This document shows positions 1 through 11,070 of a stretch of DNA of 64,000 bases, in pieces. Positions within the stretch are counted from its first letter, which is position 1; each line of letters begins with the position of its first letter. A model generated the notes under the pieces. That model saw only the letters and a list, made by a program, of their open reading frames with translations. It was not told where the DNA came from and searched no databases. Made by a program: the position numbers and the translations under genes. This stretch comes from Usnea hakonensis (lineage: Eukaryota > Ascomycota > Lecanoromycetes > Lecanorales > Parmeliaceae). The stretch is from the NCBI GenBank assembly GCA_013423325.1, contig BLJB01000222.1, positions 124,001 through 188,000 of the forward strand. Direction: 5' to 3'.

Positions 1-437
1 GTATTCTATGTGAGATAGCTCAAAATTGATCGCTTCTTCTTTAACAACATTCTTGGAGAACCCAATAGGCGGCTATTCAACATGTCAGTCAATTAGCGCT
101 GCGTGTTCACTCAGGGCGAGCGAACTCACCGAAACACACTGCTTGTGCCCGTTCATGTATTTCTAGCATCGCTTAGTTCCCACATTTGTAGCGGTGGGGA
201 GAATGGGTTTTTTTCCTATAGAGGTCAGAAAGCTGTTTATCGTGGCTCTGTTACTTTGCATCTTTTGTTTCAATAGTACGAACGTCACACCCCAGAAAAC
301 GGAAGAATGAGAAGACGGGTGTGTGGCAAAGGATAGCTGGTCACCCATGCTGCTACATCCTCCGAAGCAAGCAGATTCAATGTCAGTGTGTAGCGTGGTG
401 GCGAGATTACGCCGTCGACTCTGTTGCCTTGAAGTTC
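1..437. other. gene-free left edge
   Basis: No frame in this stretch shows a recognisable domain or a convincing exon. The short open frames overlap one another on both strands and have no splice structure. It lies beyond the decayed end of the HNH-like remnant and may simply be degraded repeat DNA. Confidence 0.5.
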
Positions 438-1746
438 CTAGTCCGGCCTCCTCAGCCATGTAGCGACAGCTTCTTTGCACGAGGAGATTTTGCACAATCC
501 TGAAGTCGGCTCTGAAAGTGCGGTAGACACAGTCGGTATTTCGGGTATCAAGACTAATGAGTACGAGAGCTTCATCGAATTGAGAATATGAACGGCAGTG
601 TAAGGATTGGGTGACAAAGGCGTTGAGCTTTTCAGAGCCCGATGAACATCATTTACGAAAGTTTTAAGGCTCTCCACATGATCAGTACTGTAACCTCCCG
701 GATGCGTCGGAAAGTGTCCCCCGTTGTAGGAAGACTATTATAGGGACTTGTAAGTGATGTAGATACCGGGAGATGTTGAGACAAGAAGCTTACCGAATCC
801 TCAGATTCTCCCGTCGGAGCTCCAATGAATTGGCTTGACATTTTGCTTGAGAGGAGATTGGATTACGGCACCAACGGTAAGTGCACTTACGAGCTCGCCG
901 TAAATTAGATGAAGCAAGATGTCGTTGGCGTCCCAGAACTCGGTAGTACTAACTTGAGCGTACCAAAACGCTCGTGAAATCTCAACCTGTCCAGCTAAGG
1001 GCCCGAGCTGTTCAAAGCGAACTTTAAGCCGCCGATGTACGATATTCTTGTTTCGTAGCTTTGAGACATCATTTGTAAGAGGCAGTTTGTACGCTAAAAT
1101 GATCCATCAGCAGGCAGTTGTCAGATGTATCCATACGCAATGCAGAGCCGCTTCCAAAGATATATTCCGCTAGTTCGGGGCCGAGTGATTGTGGTACGAT
1201 ATGAGCAGCTCGAACGTCTTCCTGCGGCCAGTGACGACGGGTTATGCAGCACCAGAGCAAACCCTTTGTCAGTGCGCCTTTCTTCGCCTGGATACTAAAA
1301 AACCTTTCCAATTGACCCAGTCCCGATTTCCCAGAACGATGTTGTACTACTCGCTGGAAAGGAGGTATTGGTTCTGGGATCGAGGAGGCCGACGTTGAGG
1401 TGTCGTCCACCTCTTCGCACCGGACGCTATCGGGCTTAAAGGGGTTCTTCGAAGCTGGGGGTTGGCTGGTCTGTGACTTTGGAATGATGCCGAATACACC
1501 AAGCGCTTGACCCACATTGTACGGATGCTGCATGTTCTGTGGTGGATGAAAAGGAACGTAGGGACTAGGGGCGGGACAATACTGGTACTGTGGGGGATAA
1601 TATGGGACGTAGGGGTCAGGGGCGTAACAATGCTGGTACTGTGGGGATAGCGCTACTGGCTGCCTCGTGAGCAAGCTTCGCAGTTGGTTGAAACTTTGCT
1701 CCGTGTCGTACTGATGCTGTTGAACGGATCGTCTTCGTAAAGACAA
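438..1746 (-). pseudogene. HNH-endonuclease-like gene remnant (fungal HNH_2 type)
   Basis: The minus-strand frame 1746-1069 has a Pro/Tyr-rich N-terminal half with two tandem 17-residue units (around PYVPYYPP and PYVPFHPP). An HNH-like core follows: CCITRRHW, then AAHIVP, then YIFGSG and DNCLL. This order matches the fungal HNH endonuclease domain, in which AAHIVP carries a metal/catalytic histidine. The frame begins at a TTG with no ATG until about residue 78, so the 5' end is missing or on an unrecognised exon. It stops just after DNCLL, where family members continue. Conserved-looking sequence resumes in other frames down to about 438, with an intron-like junction (GTAAGC donor, CACTTAC branch, AATAG acceptor) near 720-790. 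I read it as a broken gene; a multi-exon gene I failed to assemble is the alternative. Confidence 0.45.
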
Positions 1747-2425
1747 AGTTTTTACGGATTGTAATATATCATAATAATGAAGAATGGTATTTCATATAAT
1801 CGGTATGGGAAGGAATGGTGGTGTCATGATGAATAAGGGAGAAAGTAGTCGTCGTACTTCTTTTGCATTGAACAATCACGAGCGACTCCGCCTGCAACAG
1901 TCACCTCGAAACCATCGACATTGGCGGAATCTTCTGTTGTCCCTATCTGATTGTCTTCCATTGGTCAAAAGAGATTTGGAGAAATGCTCTAGTAGCTTTC
2001 CTTTTTCGATGCATCCCTCCGAGGTTGATACCCCTAATGACAAAGTCTCCCGGATCCTTTTACTCCTCATCTTGAAAGATATACTCATAATCTAAGGACT
2101 GAATACACTCTTCTCGCATAAGGTCAAGCATGGTAGAAATCTTGTCACGATAGATTTGGGGTTCGAGATGATTTTTTGCACACTAGGTGTGCTTGACAGT
2201 TATCGCGTTCCGGATATCTTCCGGCAGCTAAGTCAAATGAGCAAGGGCAACGAGTGAGTAACGCATAGTTGGTGCAGAGTAACACCTACAGAAACGCAAT
2301 CTTTTCTCAAGTCCTTACAGTGGTCGCACTTTTGCAGGCACTTCCCGTCAGAATCGAAGTTCGCATTACAAGCATGGGGCTGGGTAATCCATGACTGCCG
2401 AAGGCAGCGGCAACAGGTATGACAA
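1747..2425. other. no gene recognised
   Basis: Both strands carry only short frames without motifs or splice structure. The stretch lies between the HNH-like remnant and the Ty3/gypsy remnant and may be the eroded 3' part of that element. No long terminal repeat pair could be found by eye. Confidence 0.4.
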
Positions 2426-3944
2426 TTATCGCGTCCAGCCTTGGCCGAATAATCTGAAGAGACAAGGTGTTAATCCAGGGTAAGTTTTCAGCTTGCGGAG
2501 GCTGTCGGGGAAAGTGAGCATACTTATTGCCCGAATCTTCTCTTCCGAGGTCGTCAATTCCATCGAATCCACGTGCTCTCCTAGAAATTCAACTGATGGG
2601 TAGCCGATAAAGGCTTTAATAGGCTTAATGCAAATTCCGGCATCGATGAGGGTTTGGAAAACCTGGCTTAGGTGCCGGATATACCTCAAAGCACGTGTGG
2701 AAAAGAACAACATACCCAATCTCACCACCGCGCCATGGTCCACGGTCATCTACCCTCGGAGAGTAATCAACTTGCTCTCTATACCCCGATGGGTAATTAT
2801 ATGCTCTCTCACGAGCCGGAGCCGGATAGTAATCAACATCCTCTCCACTATACATTGATGGGTACTCAGCTCGTCTGTAACCGCTCGGAGGATATCCCAT
2901 CTCCCTTTGACGGCCCATACCGGACTCATACTCTCTGCCGGGTCTTCCACTATAGCTAGGTTCCTCCCTACGCTCTAGGCCATACCAATCTCGCTCCCTC
3001 GGCCCCGCACCGTAACTATTCCCCCCTTCACCCCCAAAACGATATCCAAAATTGTCTTCACGGCCCCCATCCGACCGTGCCGGATGTGCTCTTCCAAAGT
3101 TTTAGAAGCGATAATAATATCATCCACATATGCCTTAGCAAAGGCTCTTCAGGGACGAAGGACATGCCCAATCTGCCATTGCACATATGCTACTGATCCC
3201 TTGTACCCCATAACAGCCACATTAAAAGTTTCTTGTCCGCGGTGGATTATCACAATTTGCTTGTAGCGATCGGTAGGATGTACTCTCCAACGATACGCTT
3301 GCAATACCAATCTCAGCATCGCGAGTTCCCAGTGCCTGCCGTTTCGCAACAGTATATGGCTGGTATTCCACAGCTACGCAACCTGGCGGAGTCTTACACA
3401 TCACGGTGTAGGCAAATTGTCCCTTTTTGAATTTCTTGGGTGTAGCTGGGGCGTCTGGGTCAAAGGCATCTGAGTTATCTGCAGTTGGAGTTGTAGCTAG
3501 TAGGAATCGGACTGCGTGAACATCGACTTTTTTTGCCTTCTGAGCGCTGTCGCGCTCTCTTCGTCCCTGTTTTAAAGTACCCAAAGCTGGGTACCTATCA
3601 TCTAGGAGACCACGGTTGAACAAGTCTGTGTAGTGCTCCTTAGAGATCTTGGTAGGAGAAGCAGTATATCCCCAAACTCTTTGCTGCATTAAGATGATGT
3701 TGCGAGTAATGTAAGCAGGTTCGGTAAATATTAAGCCCCCGCTCCGGCCTACCAGTACTGCCTTTTGGTAACGAGTGCTATAAGCAAAACTGAAGAACTG
3801 TATAATCGTAGCTTTAACTCTTTCGCGACGTGCCGGCGTGCCGAAGATGACCGACGCTTTTTGTGCAGGGTGTTCCAATGCCAAGTGGAGTATCTCATTG
3901 GCGTGTGAGGTTCCAATACCGTTAAAGAAATCTTGGCGGGACAT
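2426..3944 (-). mobile_element. Ty3/gypsy retrotransposon fragment (reverse transcriptase), degenerate
   Basis: Read from 3944 downward, a 240-residue pre-RT frame overlaps a frame with the gypsy RT core HRGQETFNVAVMGYK (about 3250-3200). The catalytic box AYVDDIIIASKTLEEH follows at about 3140-3090. The RT resumes at about 2680 with HLSQVF, LIDAGI, KAFIGYPSVEFLG and TSEEK, the thumb/connection region of fungal gypsy elements. Frames shift several times and no gag, integrase or LTRs are visible, so this is a dead fragment. A 396-bp segment interrupts the RT and is listed separately. The element would have encoded the polymerase that copies its RNA into cDNA. Confidence 0.8.
2681..3076 (-). 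other. 396-bp insertion inside the reverse transcriptase, with 9-bp target duplication
   Basis: The RT should read EEHIRH-LSQVF without a break. Instead the DNA coding for IRH (ATCCGGCAC on the minus strand) occurs twice, at 3077-3085 and 2672-2680, with 396 bp of unrelated sequence between. This is the footprint of an insertion with a 9-bp target duplication. The insert has no obvious terminal inverted repeats or poly(A). One minus-strand frame is open through nearly all of it and encodes a Tyr/Arg/Gly/Pro-rich peptide with recurring YPSGYR- and VDYSP/VDYYP-like motifs. That looks like a piece of a low-complexity host protein gene rather than a transposase. Confidence 0.6.
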
Positions 3945-4380
3945 TAAGTTCTTAAAGATAGAAGCCTCATTTTTTGGTGGTAGCTTGAAGAGATCAAACT
4001 TGGCACTCTATCGCTCCGGATCAGTGATCGGACAAGGAAACCACATTCGACTTTCCTGCTTTATGTCGAATTGACAAATCGAAGCTTGAAAGGCACTGAG
4101 AAGCTCGCACGAGTCGCAGGTTCGTTTTGTCAATGCTTGACTAAATAAGAGTAGTCTGCCTGGAAATGGACACTGCGGCTGAATGATCCGTTGGGTTGAA
4201 GTGATCCATATGGCTTATGTCTTGGAGTCTGGTTGTGTTGGCACTGTGAACAATGCCTAATGAATTCGTGCAATTTGGTAGACATGCTGTGTAGGTGTAG
4301 ACCCTCGGTTAAATGATGTTGAAGGACCAGTGGAATGAGTGACTCAAGGTCAACTCAACAAAGAGTAGTGGGAACAAGGG
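3945..4380. other. no gene recognised
   Basis: Short frames only. It sits directly upstream of the gypsy RT fragment in that element's orientation, so it may be eroded gag or protease sequence, but no zinc knuckle or protease motif was found. Confidence 0.35.
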
Positions 4381-4578
4381 TCATCGTGACAAGATAGGTC
4401 TACCTTGAAGCTTTCTTGTATTGTAAAGAACTTGATAGCTATCATTGCACCAGTCGTTGAAAATCTTCGCGTCAGAAAGACTTCCTGGCATCCAGTCTCT
4501 CCGAACATATGTTACTGCATGTTTACGTGTCAAGATCCACCTCCATCTTGCTACCACAAACTCGTAGTAGATCGGCAT
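4381..4578 (-). pseudogene. possible DDE_4 / PIF-Harbinger-like transposase fragment
   Basis: A 65-residue minus-strand frame contains AVTYVRRDWMPGSLSDAKIF. It resembles the segment of DDE_Tnp_4 transposases around the second catalytic Asp (consensus roughly YV-GWPGS-HDSRVF). The usual glycine-tyrosine-proline box downstream is not visible and the frame ends after about 25 further residues. No terminal inverted repeats were identified. It would be a small relic of a cut-and-paste transposon; the call rests on one motif and could be chance. Confidence 0.3.
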
Positions 4579-5596
4579 AGTAGTCTATGATAAAGAATAT
4601 CCGCAAGATCTTAAACCTCAATGGTCTTCCCGTCTAGTCGTCGATGGTATTCGCAATAGTTATTGTCCAGCAGGCTGAAATACTGAGAAGATATTAGTAA
4701 CATAGTTTTAATATATTGAACATGACTTACCCTGCTATTTATCGGCCATGCAGAAGCTGCACTCCACTTTCTTCGGTACATGTCAGATGATGCTGACCCG
4801 GATCGGGTATCTGATAACACTCATAGTAGCACATCGCTGCGTCACGAACTACGGACATAAGCTCACCTGGTACTCTGAGCTAGTCTTCCCGGAGCCACAA
4901 ATGTATTTACATTCGAGCCATCGTGCTCACGAGCATTTCCCGCTGTCCGTGCCTTCATACTTCATCACCTGCAGCCGCTGAATGTATGTACATAGAGATA
5001 GCTTCGAAACACGTCTTAGCGTCTCAGTATCTCTTGCCGGAAGTAGTGCGATGATCAGAGATACTTCGCCGTCACCGAGCGTATGAAAAGGATCTCGAGG
5101 GTTGTGTTTCTGTGGTCGTTGTACCTTTCTAGGAGCTTTTTCTTTGGGGGCTTTCTTTCCTGGTTCTGCTTTCCATCACCTGCCATCTCTGAGACTCGCT
5201 GGTGGGACATATGGTGTGTCCTCCGTGAGAAATGTCTTCGATAAAGGAGCATTACGAAGGAGGGAGGTGCTTCTTGTTATACTTCACATCACTCGCGCCG
5301 TGTTGCTGCATACGCGATTTCAGCATGTGGTTTGTCAGATGCGTAGCTCAGTGCCAAACTCCGAATTGGAGCTGACCTGAATTTAGGGCTTTACTCAAGT
5401 CTCCGCTGATTATAGGCTAATATGACCACGATGACACCTGACACCCGGTATTTGTCACAATATTGTAGGGTCTTCGGCCACCATCCCTCTTGGCCAATTT
5501 GGTGGGCGGTCCGCCCTCATCGTAGGGTTCTTCATGTCGCCGACGAAATTGTGACCTACGATGATGAGATCGCGAGGGTAGGCGACCGCCGTGTTA
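4579..5596. other. no gene recognised
   Basis: Frames of 60-90 residues occur on both strands but show no domain, signal peptide or splice pattern. The stretch lies between the transposase-like and SNF2-like relics and is probably degraded mobile or helicase-gene sequence. Confidence 0.35.
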
Positions 5597-6322
5597 TCAA
5601 ACACGACGGCCCCTTGGAGGCCAAACTCCAGGCGAATTTCGTTTTAAATCTTGAGCCTTTTCTTCTTGGTCAATGGCGTCTTGAGGCCGACTAGGTACAC
5701 GTCCTCTATTTCCCTCGTGAATTCTTGTATCGCCAGTCTTCCTCGGTCTGATTTCACAAAGACTTGACAATATGTAAGACCATTTCTGGAATGAAGGCAT
5801 ATTTAGGATGTGGGAACCAAGAGCTCATGACGATACTTCGCAGGGCACGATAGCGCTCGTGATCGCTTCTAGAAAAGGTGAATATATCGTATCAAGATGT
5901 CGAAGCTTCTTCCACGAAAGGTGCAAACGAGGTGTGAACCTGCAAGGCTATCCTTGATGTATGCAGCCTGCTTATTAATAGAGATGTTCCAGTCGTGCGA
6001 GCAGAGTCCAGCTGCTCCGCGATGCCGCCGAGTAAAATTGCTTGAGCTTCAGCTGGGGGAAATACTGCCGAATTCCGGCCTTCCAAACGCCTAAGCCTTG
6101 GGAAGGCCCTAGGATCAAGACGGGCCGGAAATGGCGCTGGGCGGTCTCCGCAGCCAGTGTCGCCGCATTTTCATGTTTGGAAAGGAAATGGTGCGCTTTC
6201 ACCCCAGCACGATCCTGAGGTACGGTCGGGGCTGCTCTGAGCCGAGGAAACTCAGCTGCATCATCCAAACCCTCACTTGAAGAGCCGTGGGCGTCCTCTT
6301 GATCATTGCCATTCTCTATCAT
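5597..6322 (-). pseudogene. SNF2-type helicase ATPase fragment, degenerate
   Basis: In the minus-strand frame 6322-5975 the segment RPVLILGPSQGLGVWK, followed by FPQLKLKQFY, matches the region after the nucleotide-binding loop of fungal SNF2 helicases, where the consensus is RPVLI-AP--L--VWK. Upstream, HHFLSKHENAATLAAET is a diverged remnant. Downstream the alignment continues only across stops and frame changes into the frame at 5800-5597. No intact Walker A (GKT) or DEAH box was seen. The parent family remodels chromatin or repairs DNA; this copy cannot encode an active enzyme. Confidence 0.5.
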
Positions 6323-8280
6323 TTTGGTACTCCTCGCGGAATGGTCCGTATCCGCGACGGTGTATGATATACAATATAAGCGTTCTGGCCTTCTGCTCTA
6401 GCAGCGAACCAATTACGTCTTCGCTGTTTACAAGTCGTCTTAACCATCCTAGAATTGACTATAGCCCACTCCATATGTCCTCGTTGTTGGAAAGGTCTCT
6501 TGCCAGCTGATGCTGAATACAGGTCAAGCTCGAAGAGAAGCTTGTGACGGTAGAAAAATATCTACCGGCTACCAGACTATCCTCTATTATCTAAAAAGGG
6601 GTATTCAAGTTAATACAATCAGTGGGGTAACTTAGGTACCACTGAATTTCAATGAAAGATTGTTGAACTTGGCCTAAAATGAACTCTGTCACACGCTTTT
6701 AGCCAGCTGGGTCGTCTTTCGAACACCCTAGATAACCTCGAGCAATAGTGGGATTATTTTTGAGCGTTAGGATTTGGGAGCCGGATCAGTGCAAATGCGT
6801 CGCTTGTTCTCCAACTCTGACTCTGGGTGATTCTTGAATTCGTGGTTTTCGAGAGTTTTGAGTCGGCCTTTGATGGTAACGGCCGAGAGAGACAGCTTCA
6901 GGTAGACGTATTGCACAGGAAGATCTTCGTCAAGAGAGGTGGCTGCTTGGATTTTCTTCGACCACACAGGATGTCCCTAAGCCACTCTGGTTAGCTTCAT
7001 GTTCTCACAAAATGGCACGAGGAAAGTTAGCACCAACCTTCAGCCAGAGAGTGAATCGCCAGTCTTAAGCTATAGGTACAGTTCAATGCTTTCGGCTGGT
7101 GCACGCGTTTAACATGTTGGTCTCGCACACCTTTAGTCTTGAACTCTTTGCCGTTGCATGCTGGGTTTCCGCAAATCCATGCCATCCTGTAATTTTTTAT
7201 ATAGGGATGTGCTATGTAGGATAGAAGAACTGTCTGAGTGTATAGGATAATAAACGAAGACACCAAGTCAGGGAACAGCGGCATATTCTGTCAGGATATC
7301 GAGCATAGCTTGTAATAACCTGGCAAAGTCAAGGTAGAAGTCAATGACTGTCTTGAAAACCGATCAAAGGTCAATGGTACTTTAGTATTGTCAGATAGAT
7401 GAGCTGGAAAAAGTCTTCACAGATTGAGTAGGTGACTTTGTTCGGCCGAAATGAATTTCATAGACCTTACAGACCTGCTCTCATACCGTATTGATAGTAG
7501 AATCTATCAAATTAAGAGCCTCATGCCCATCTCTGAAATTTCGTTGCGCTTGCTGGATCCTTCGCCCGCGTTGTCGTCGTCGTGGTGGTCGCCGATTTCT
7601 TTGCGCTTGAGTGCGTTGTTGGTGAAGACTATCCCGCATAGTTGACCGCCAACATCGATCTCGCAGCTGTCTACGGTCATCATATGCTCGGTACATATAG
7701 AGGTTGGACTGAGCATACATCCCGATGTTCAGGAGGAGGCAGGTATTGCCTCCACGGATCACCCTCTTTTGAATTGCTCGTGACCACACGAGTCTGTTAT
7801 TGCCACTTCCGCCCATAAGGCAGCTTCGCAGCTATTGCTCTATTCCATGTCCTCCAACAGCTCTTAATCCACCTCGTCGAATTGTACTGGTGGGAGATTT
7901 GTCCACATTACCTGGCCGACAATTCCCGACAGTCCTGTTGTGAACATAGGCTTTCTCCGAAGGCCGGCTAGTCATTGTGTATTAGGCGGGGGGGGGGGGC
8001 AAGTATTCGTCCTGGTCCTCAGCATTGACTCCCTCCAGAGGCCATTGCAGCCGCTGCGTTTGTAACATTGACCAGATACCTTTTTGCTTTTTCAGATTTC
8101 GTAGATCTGTCCCTTCAAAGGGGTCCAAATCTTCGACCTTATATTTCTTAGGGTTGAATCCGCTGGCGAGATTGCTTACCAGTCTCTTCACCATTATCTT
8201 CATGAAGGTAATAAAAGTTGGTACTGCCATTTCATCATCACGTTGTGACGGTCCTCGCTTCCCAAAACCCTGTTGTCCTC
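6323..8280. other. decayed region with one C2H2 zinc-finger-like scrap
   Basis: Most of this 2-kb stretch shows nothing recognisable. On the minus strand at about 7185-7085 there is a zinc-finger-like motif, WICGNPACNGKEF followed by H-x4-H in DQHVKRVH. It starts with a good ATG but runs into unrelated sequence after about 35 residues. A poly(G) run occurs at 7987-7998. These scraps and the flanking helicase relics may come from one or more large ruined genes. Confidence 0.35.
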
Positions 8281-9978
8281 AGTGATCCTTCTACGCTCGC
8301 GATAGGAAAATCGCATTGAGATTTTCTAGACAGAGGAACAAAGGAGGCGATGGCGGTAAGTCATATTCAGAAATCTAGTGGCACTGATGCGTGATTCATA
8401 CGTTGACGAGTGGGAACCGCGACTAGTCCCAGTGATCCGAAGATTGCGCTGTCGGAGCATTCGCTTCAGCTCGGCATTTTCGTACTCTGTCCACGCGATC
8501 CATTCCTCTGCCGGTTCTGAACCAGCTTTTGCTCGGCTTCTCTAATTTGCTTGAAGAATTCGTCCCGCAACTTGCCGATCTTCTTGCAGAGTCGGGGATG
8601 GGGGTTATGTGAAATTAAGACGCTGGATAAGTCGCTTTCTCTTGTGGTACCTCAAGACAGACCAATCTGTACACGCGGACCTCGCGTTTTTGACCAAGGC
8701 GATGCTCTCGCGCACAGATCTGAGCCCCTACCTGTGGTGATGAGTCGGGCTCCATCAATACCATTTTGTTTGATTCAACTCAGGCAGTTCGATCAGTCCG
8801 GTTCCGAACAGCTGGGTTCTGTCGGTTCGACGAATGAAGAAGGTCGCGAAATGGACTTTGTTTCTCGTAGGATGAGGAAGACATGTGGCTCTTGAATAGT
8901 AAGGGTGTTGCATCTTCCTCGGCGTGAATGTGTAGCCATGGTAAAATCTTAAGCCGTTTCTTTTTCAGATCCGTTACGTCTTTTCCCAGTGGTGTGATGG
9001 GGGGCAGGTTGTGATCTCGTATTCAATTCGGTCGACATCGCGCTTTGTGTGGGCGATGATCAAAAATTTGCTAGGTCATTCCAACATCCCCTTGACATGG
9101 TCCATCTTCCGTCCGAACTGACTTCCAAGACCATGTTCCAATTTCATAAAGCTTTGGTCGACGAACGTGTACCGCTAGGAAGAATCATCGCGTGGCATGT
9201 CGAAGTCAATATGTTGTATATATAAAGTCTTCATTCCAATAGGAGGCCATCATGAGCTCGGCCCTATATAATTGATCGTTGTTGTATTGCCACGAGAAGA
9301 ACCAATGGTAGATGACTCGGGAGCTATTGTGCAGATTCTCTTCGATATCGTTGATCTCATTCGTAAAGGTCTAGGATTCTGACGGCGGTTCCATATAAGT
9401 CATACCCTCGTCATACAACACTTTATCTGCATTCTCCCAATTCAATAGCTTGTCGGCCTTATCGTACACGACAAATTCCAGTTTCTCCACAGCGAGTTAG
9501 AACGCATGATGGAGGTGAGCGATTGTCCTTGTGTGTAGCCCTGTGTGCCGCAGAGTGGGTACTGGGATGGTGTCTCCTTCCCGAATGATCTAATGACCCC
9601 GCTGATGATGTAAGCGTGCCTGAAATGATTGTGTACAGGTTGGGCGATAATGTAGTCTGCGGAGTCTGTCGAGGTTGATAGCCTCCTCGAGGGCTTGCCT
9701 CCCGCGTGTGGACATGTTTTTGGTTTGAGGTAGGTTTAATAATTCATCGTCAAGAGCGTCACTGTCGATGAATGCTCCGTTTGCCGCTTACTAAGGTCGC
9801 GTCGTATGAGATGCAAGAGTCGTCCAGGTGTCGCAACTAAGATATCGCAAGGTTGTTGTGGAGCTGAGGGACTGTGACATCGGCAAAATTCACACTGAGT
9901 GTCTGCCCAGAACCCCAGATATGTATGGCCTTGAATATATGCGTCGTGGTGGACATTGGCGATGGTGCTGAAAGCCAT
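8281..9978 (-). pseudogene. DEAD-box helicase relic
   Basis: The minus-strand frame from 9978 contains QPCDILVATPGRLLHLI, the motif Ib region of DEAD-box RNA helicases (PTREL and TPGR neighbourhood). About 500 bp further, in another frame, LEFVVYDKADKLL corresponds to motif II, with DEAD altered to DKAD. Further homology-like text (SKFLIIAHTKRDVDRIEYE, which looks like the start of the C-terminal helicase lobe) appears at about 9090-9030. Stops and frame changes break every section. The active-site change and interruptions make this a pseudogene. Its parent would have unwound RNA in an ATP-dependent way. Confidence 0.55.
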
Positions 9979-11070
9979 CAGTCATCCAGCGATTAGACGC
10001 TTTACCGACTAGAAGTTGGAAGTACCCCGTTGGTGCCTGCGGACGTGATGTGGGACAGGATGGCTGCTGCGTGTAGCTATTGTGTATCGGCAGATGTGGC
10101 TGAGCCTTAGCATCAGCATTACTCGCTTAGGAAAGGTCCTTCTCAATTGTTCGGATTTGAGGAGAAAAAGAGGTTAGGGATGAGACTTGAGATTGTGCTG
10201 AGACCGTCCAAGCTCCGGGCGCACATTCTTTTTCGATTCGAAGTAGGTTGTTGAAGGAGTAAGACGCGGATCGTTTGTGCTTTGCACAGAAGAGGAAGGG
10301 GACATGGACTTGGATCCATCTAAGTTTTTCCTTCCGCAAAAGATCGCACGACGGTCTTCCCCCAGTGAGGACGGCAATTCCATTCTCTATGTTCCAACCA
10401 CGGTAGATCTTAAGCCGCCTGATAGCGTCCTGGAATGTAATTCTCTTGGTAGTCATGTGCACAGCGTTTCTGCAGTGCATTGATAAAAGCTTGATGAGGC
10501 AATCACGATCTGAACCACCTTCGTTTCAGAGAGTGAAAATATGAAACTATCATAGGTGAAAGTCTCCATTAGGATCTCTTTCAAAGCACATCAACTTGGA
10601 TCAATGACAGTAGTCTCTCAGCACTCCGTTGAAAGCGGATTGGTAGCGGTGACTTACAGCCAAAAACCATCTGAGAGCTCTCGCTTTGCTATTTGTATAC
10701 TCACTTAACTGCGAAGCTTCCGGTGAATGTACACGAGCACCGCTTGACTAAGCTCATGCGTGAATAAACGTCGCTGATCGTCAGTCATGGTTGACCGGAA
10801 GATATATTTTCAAAATTGATATCTGGAGCATGGTAGGCACAAGGCAAGCCGAGGTGAAGGTGTTCATTTTAGTGATAAGAACTTTGTGAGGGTAATAGTA
10901 ATGGTAAGCTTTGGGCTGGGAAGTATATTGATAATGGATAGATGATATGGAGAGAGAAAGAGATTTGAAGTCTCTGGTCCTCGAGCTGCATGCTGGATAA
11001 TAGACGGATATTGTGATGGTCTGATTGAAGCAAGTAGAATACCTCTGACTTCATAATAGCAGAATGCGAC
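9979..11070. other. no intact gene; possible upstream debris of the DEAD-box relic
   Basis: A 117-residue minus frame (10480-10127) lies where the N-terminus of the ruined helicase would be, but no Q motif or Walker A was recognised. The remainder up to 11070 has no gene. Confidence 0.35.

Noticed and set aside
2426..3944. Endogenous virus rather than retrotransposon
   Set aside because: The reverse-transcriptase motifs fit fungal Ty3/gypsy elements and no envelope-like frame is present.
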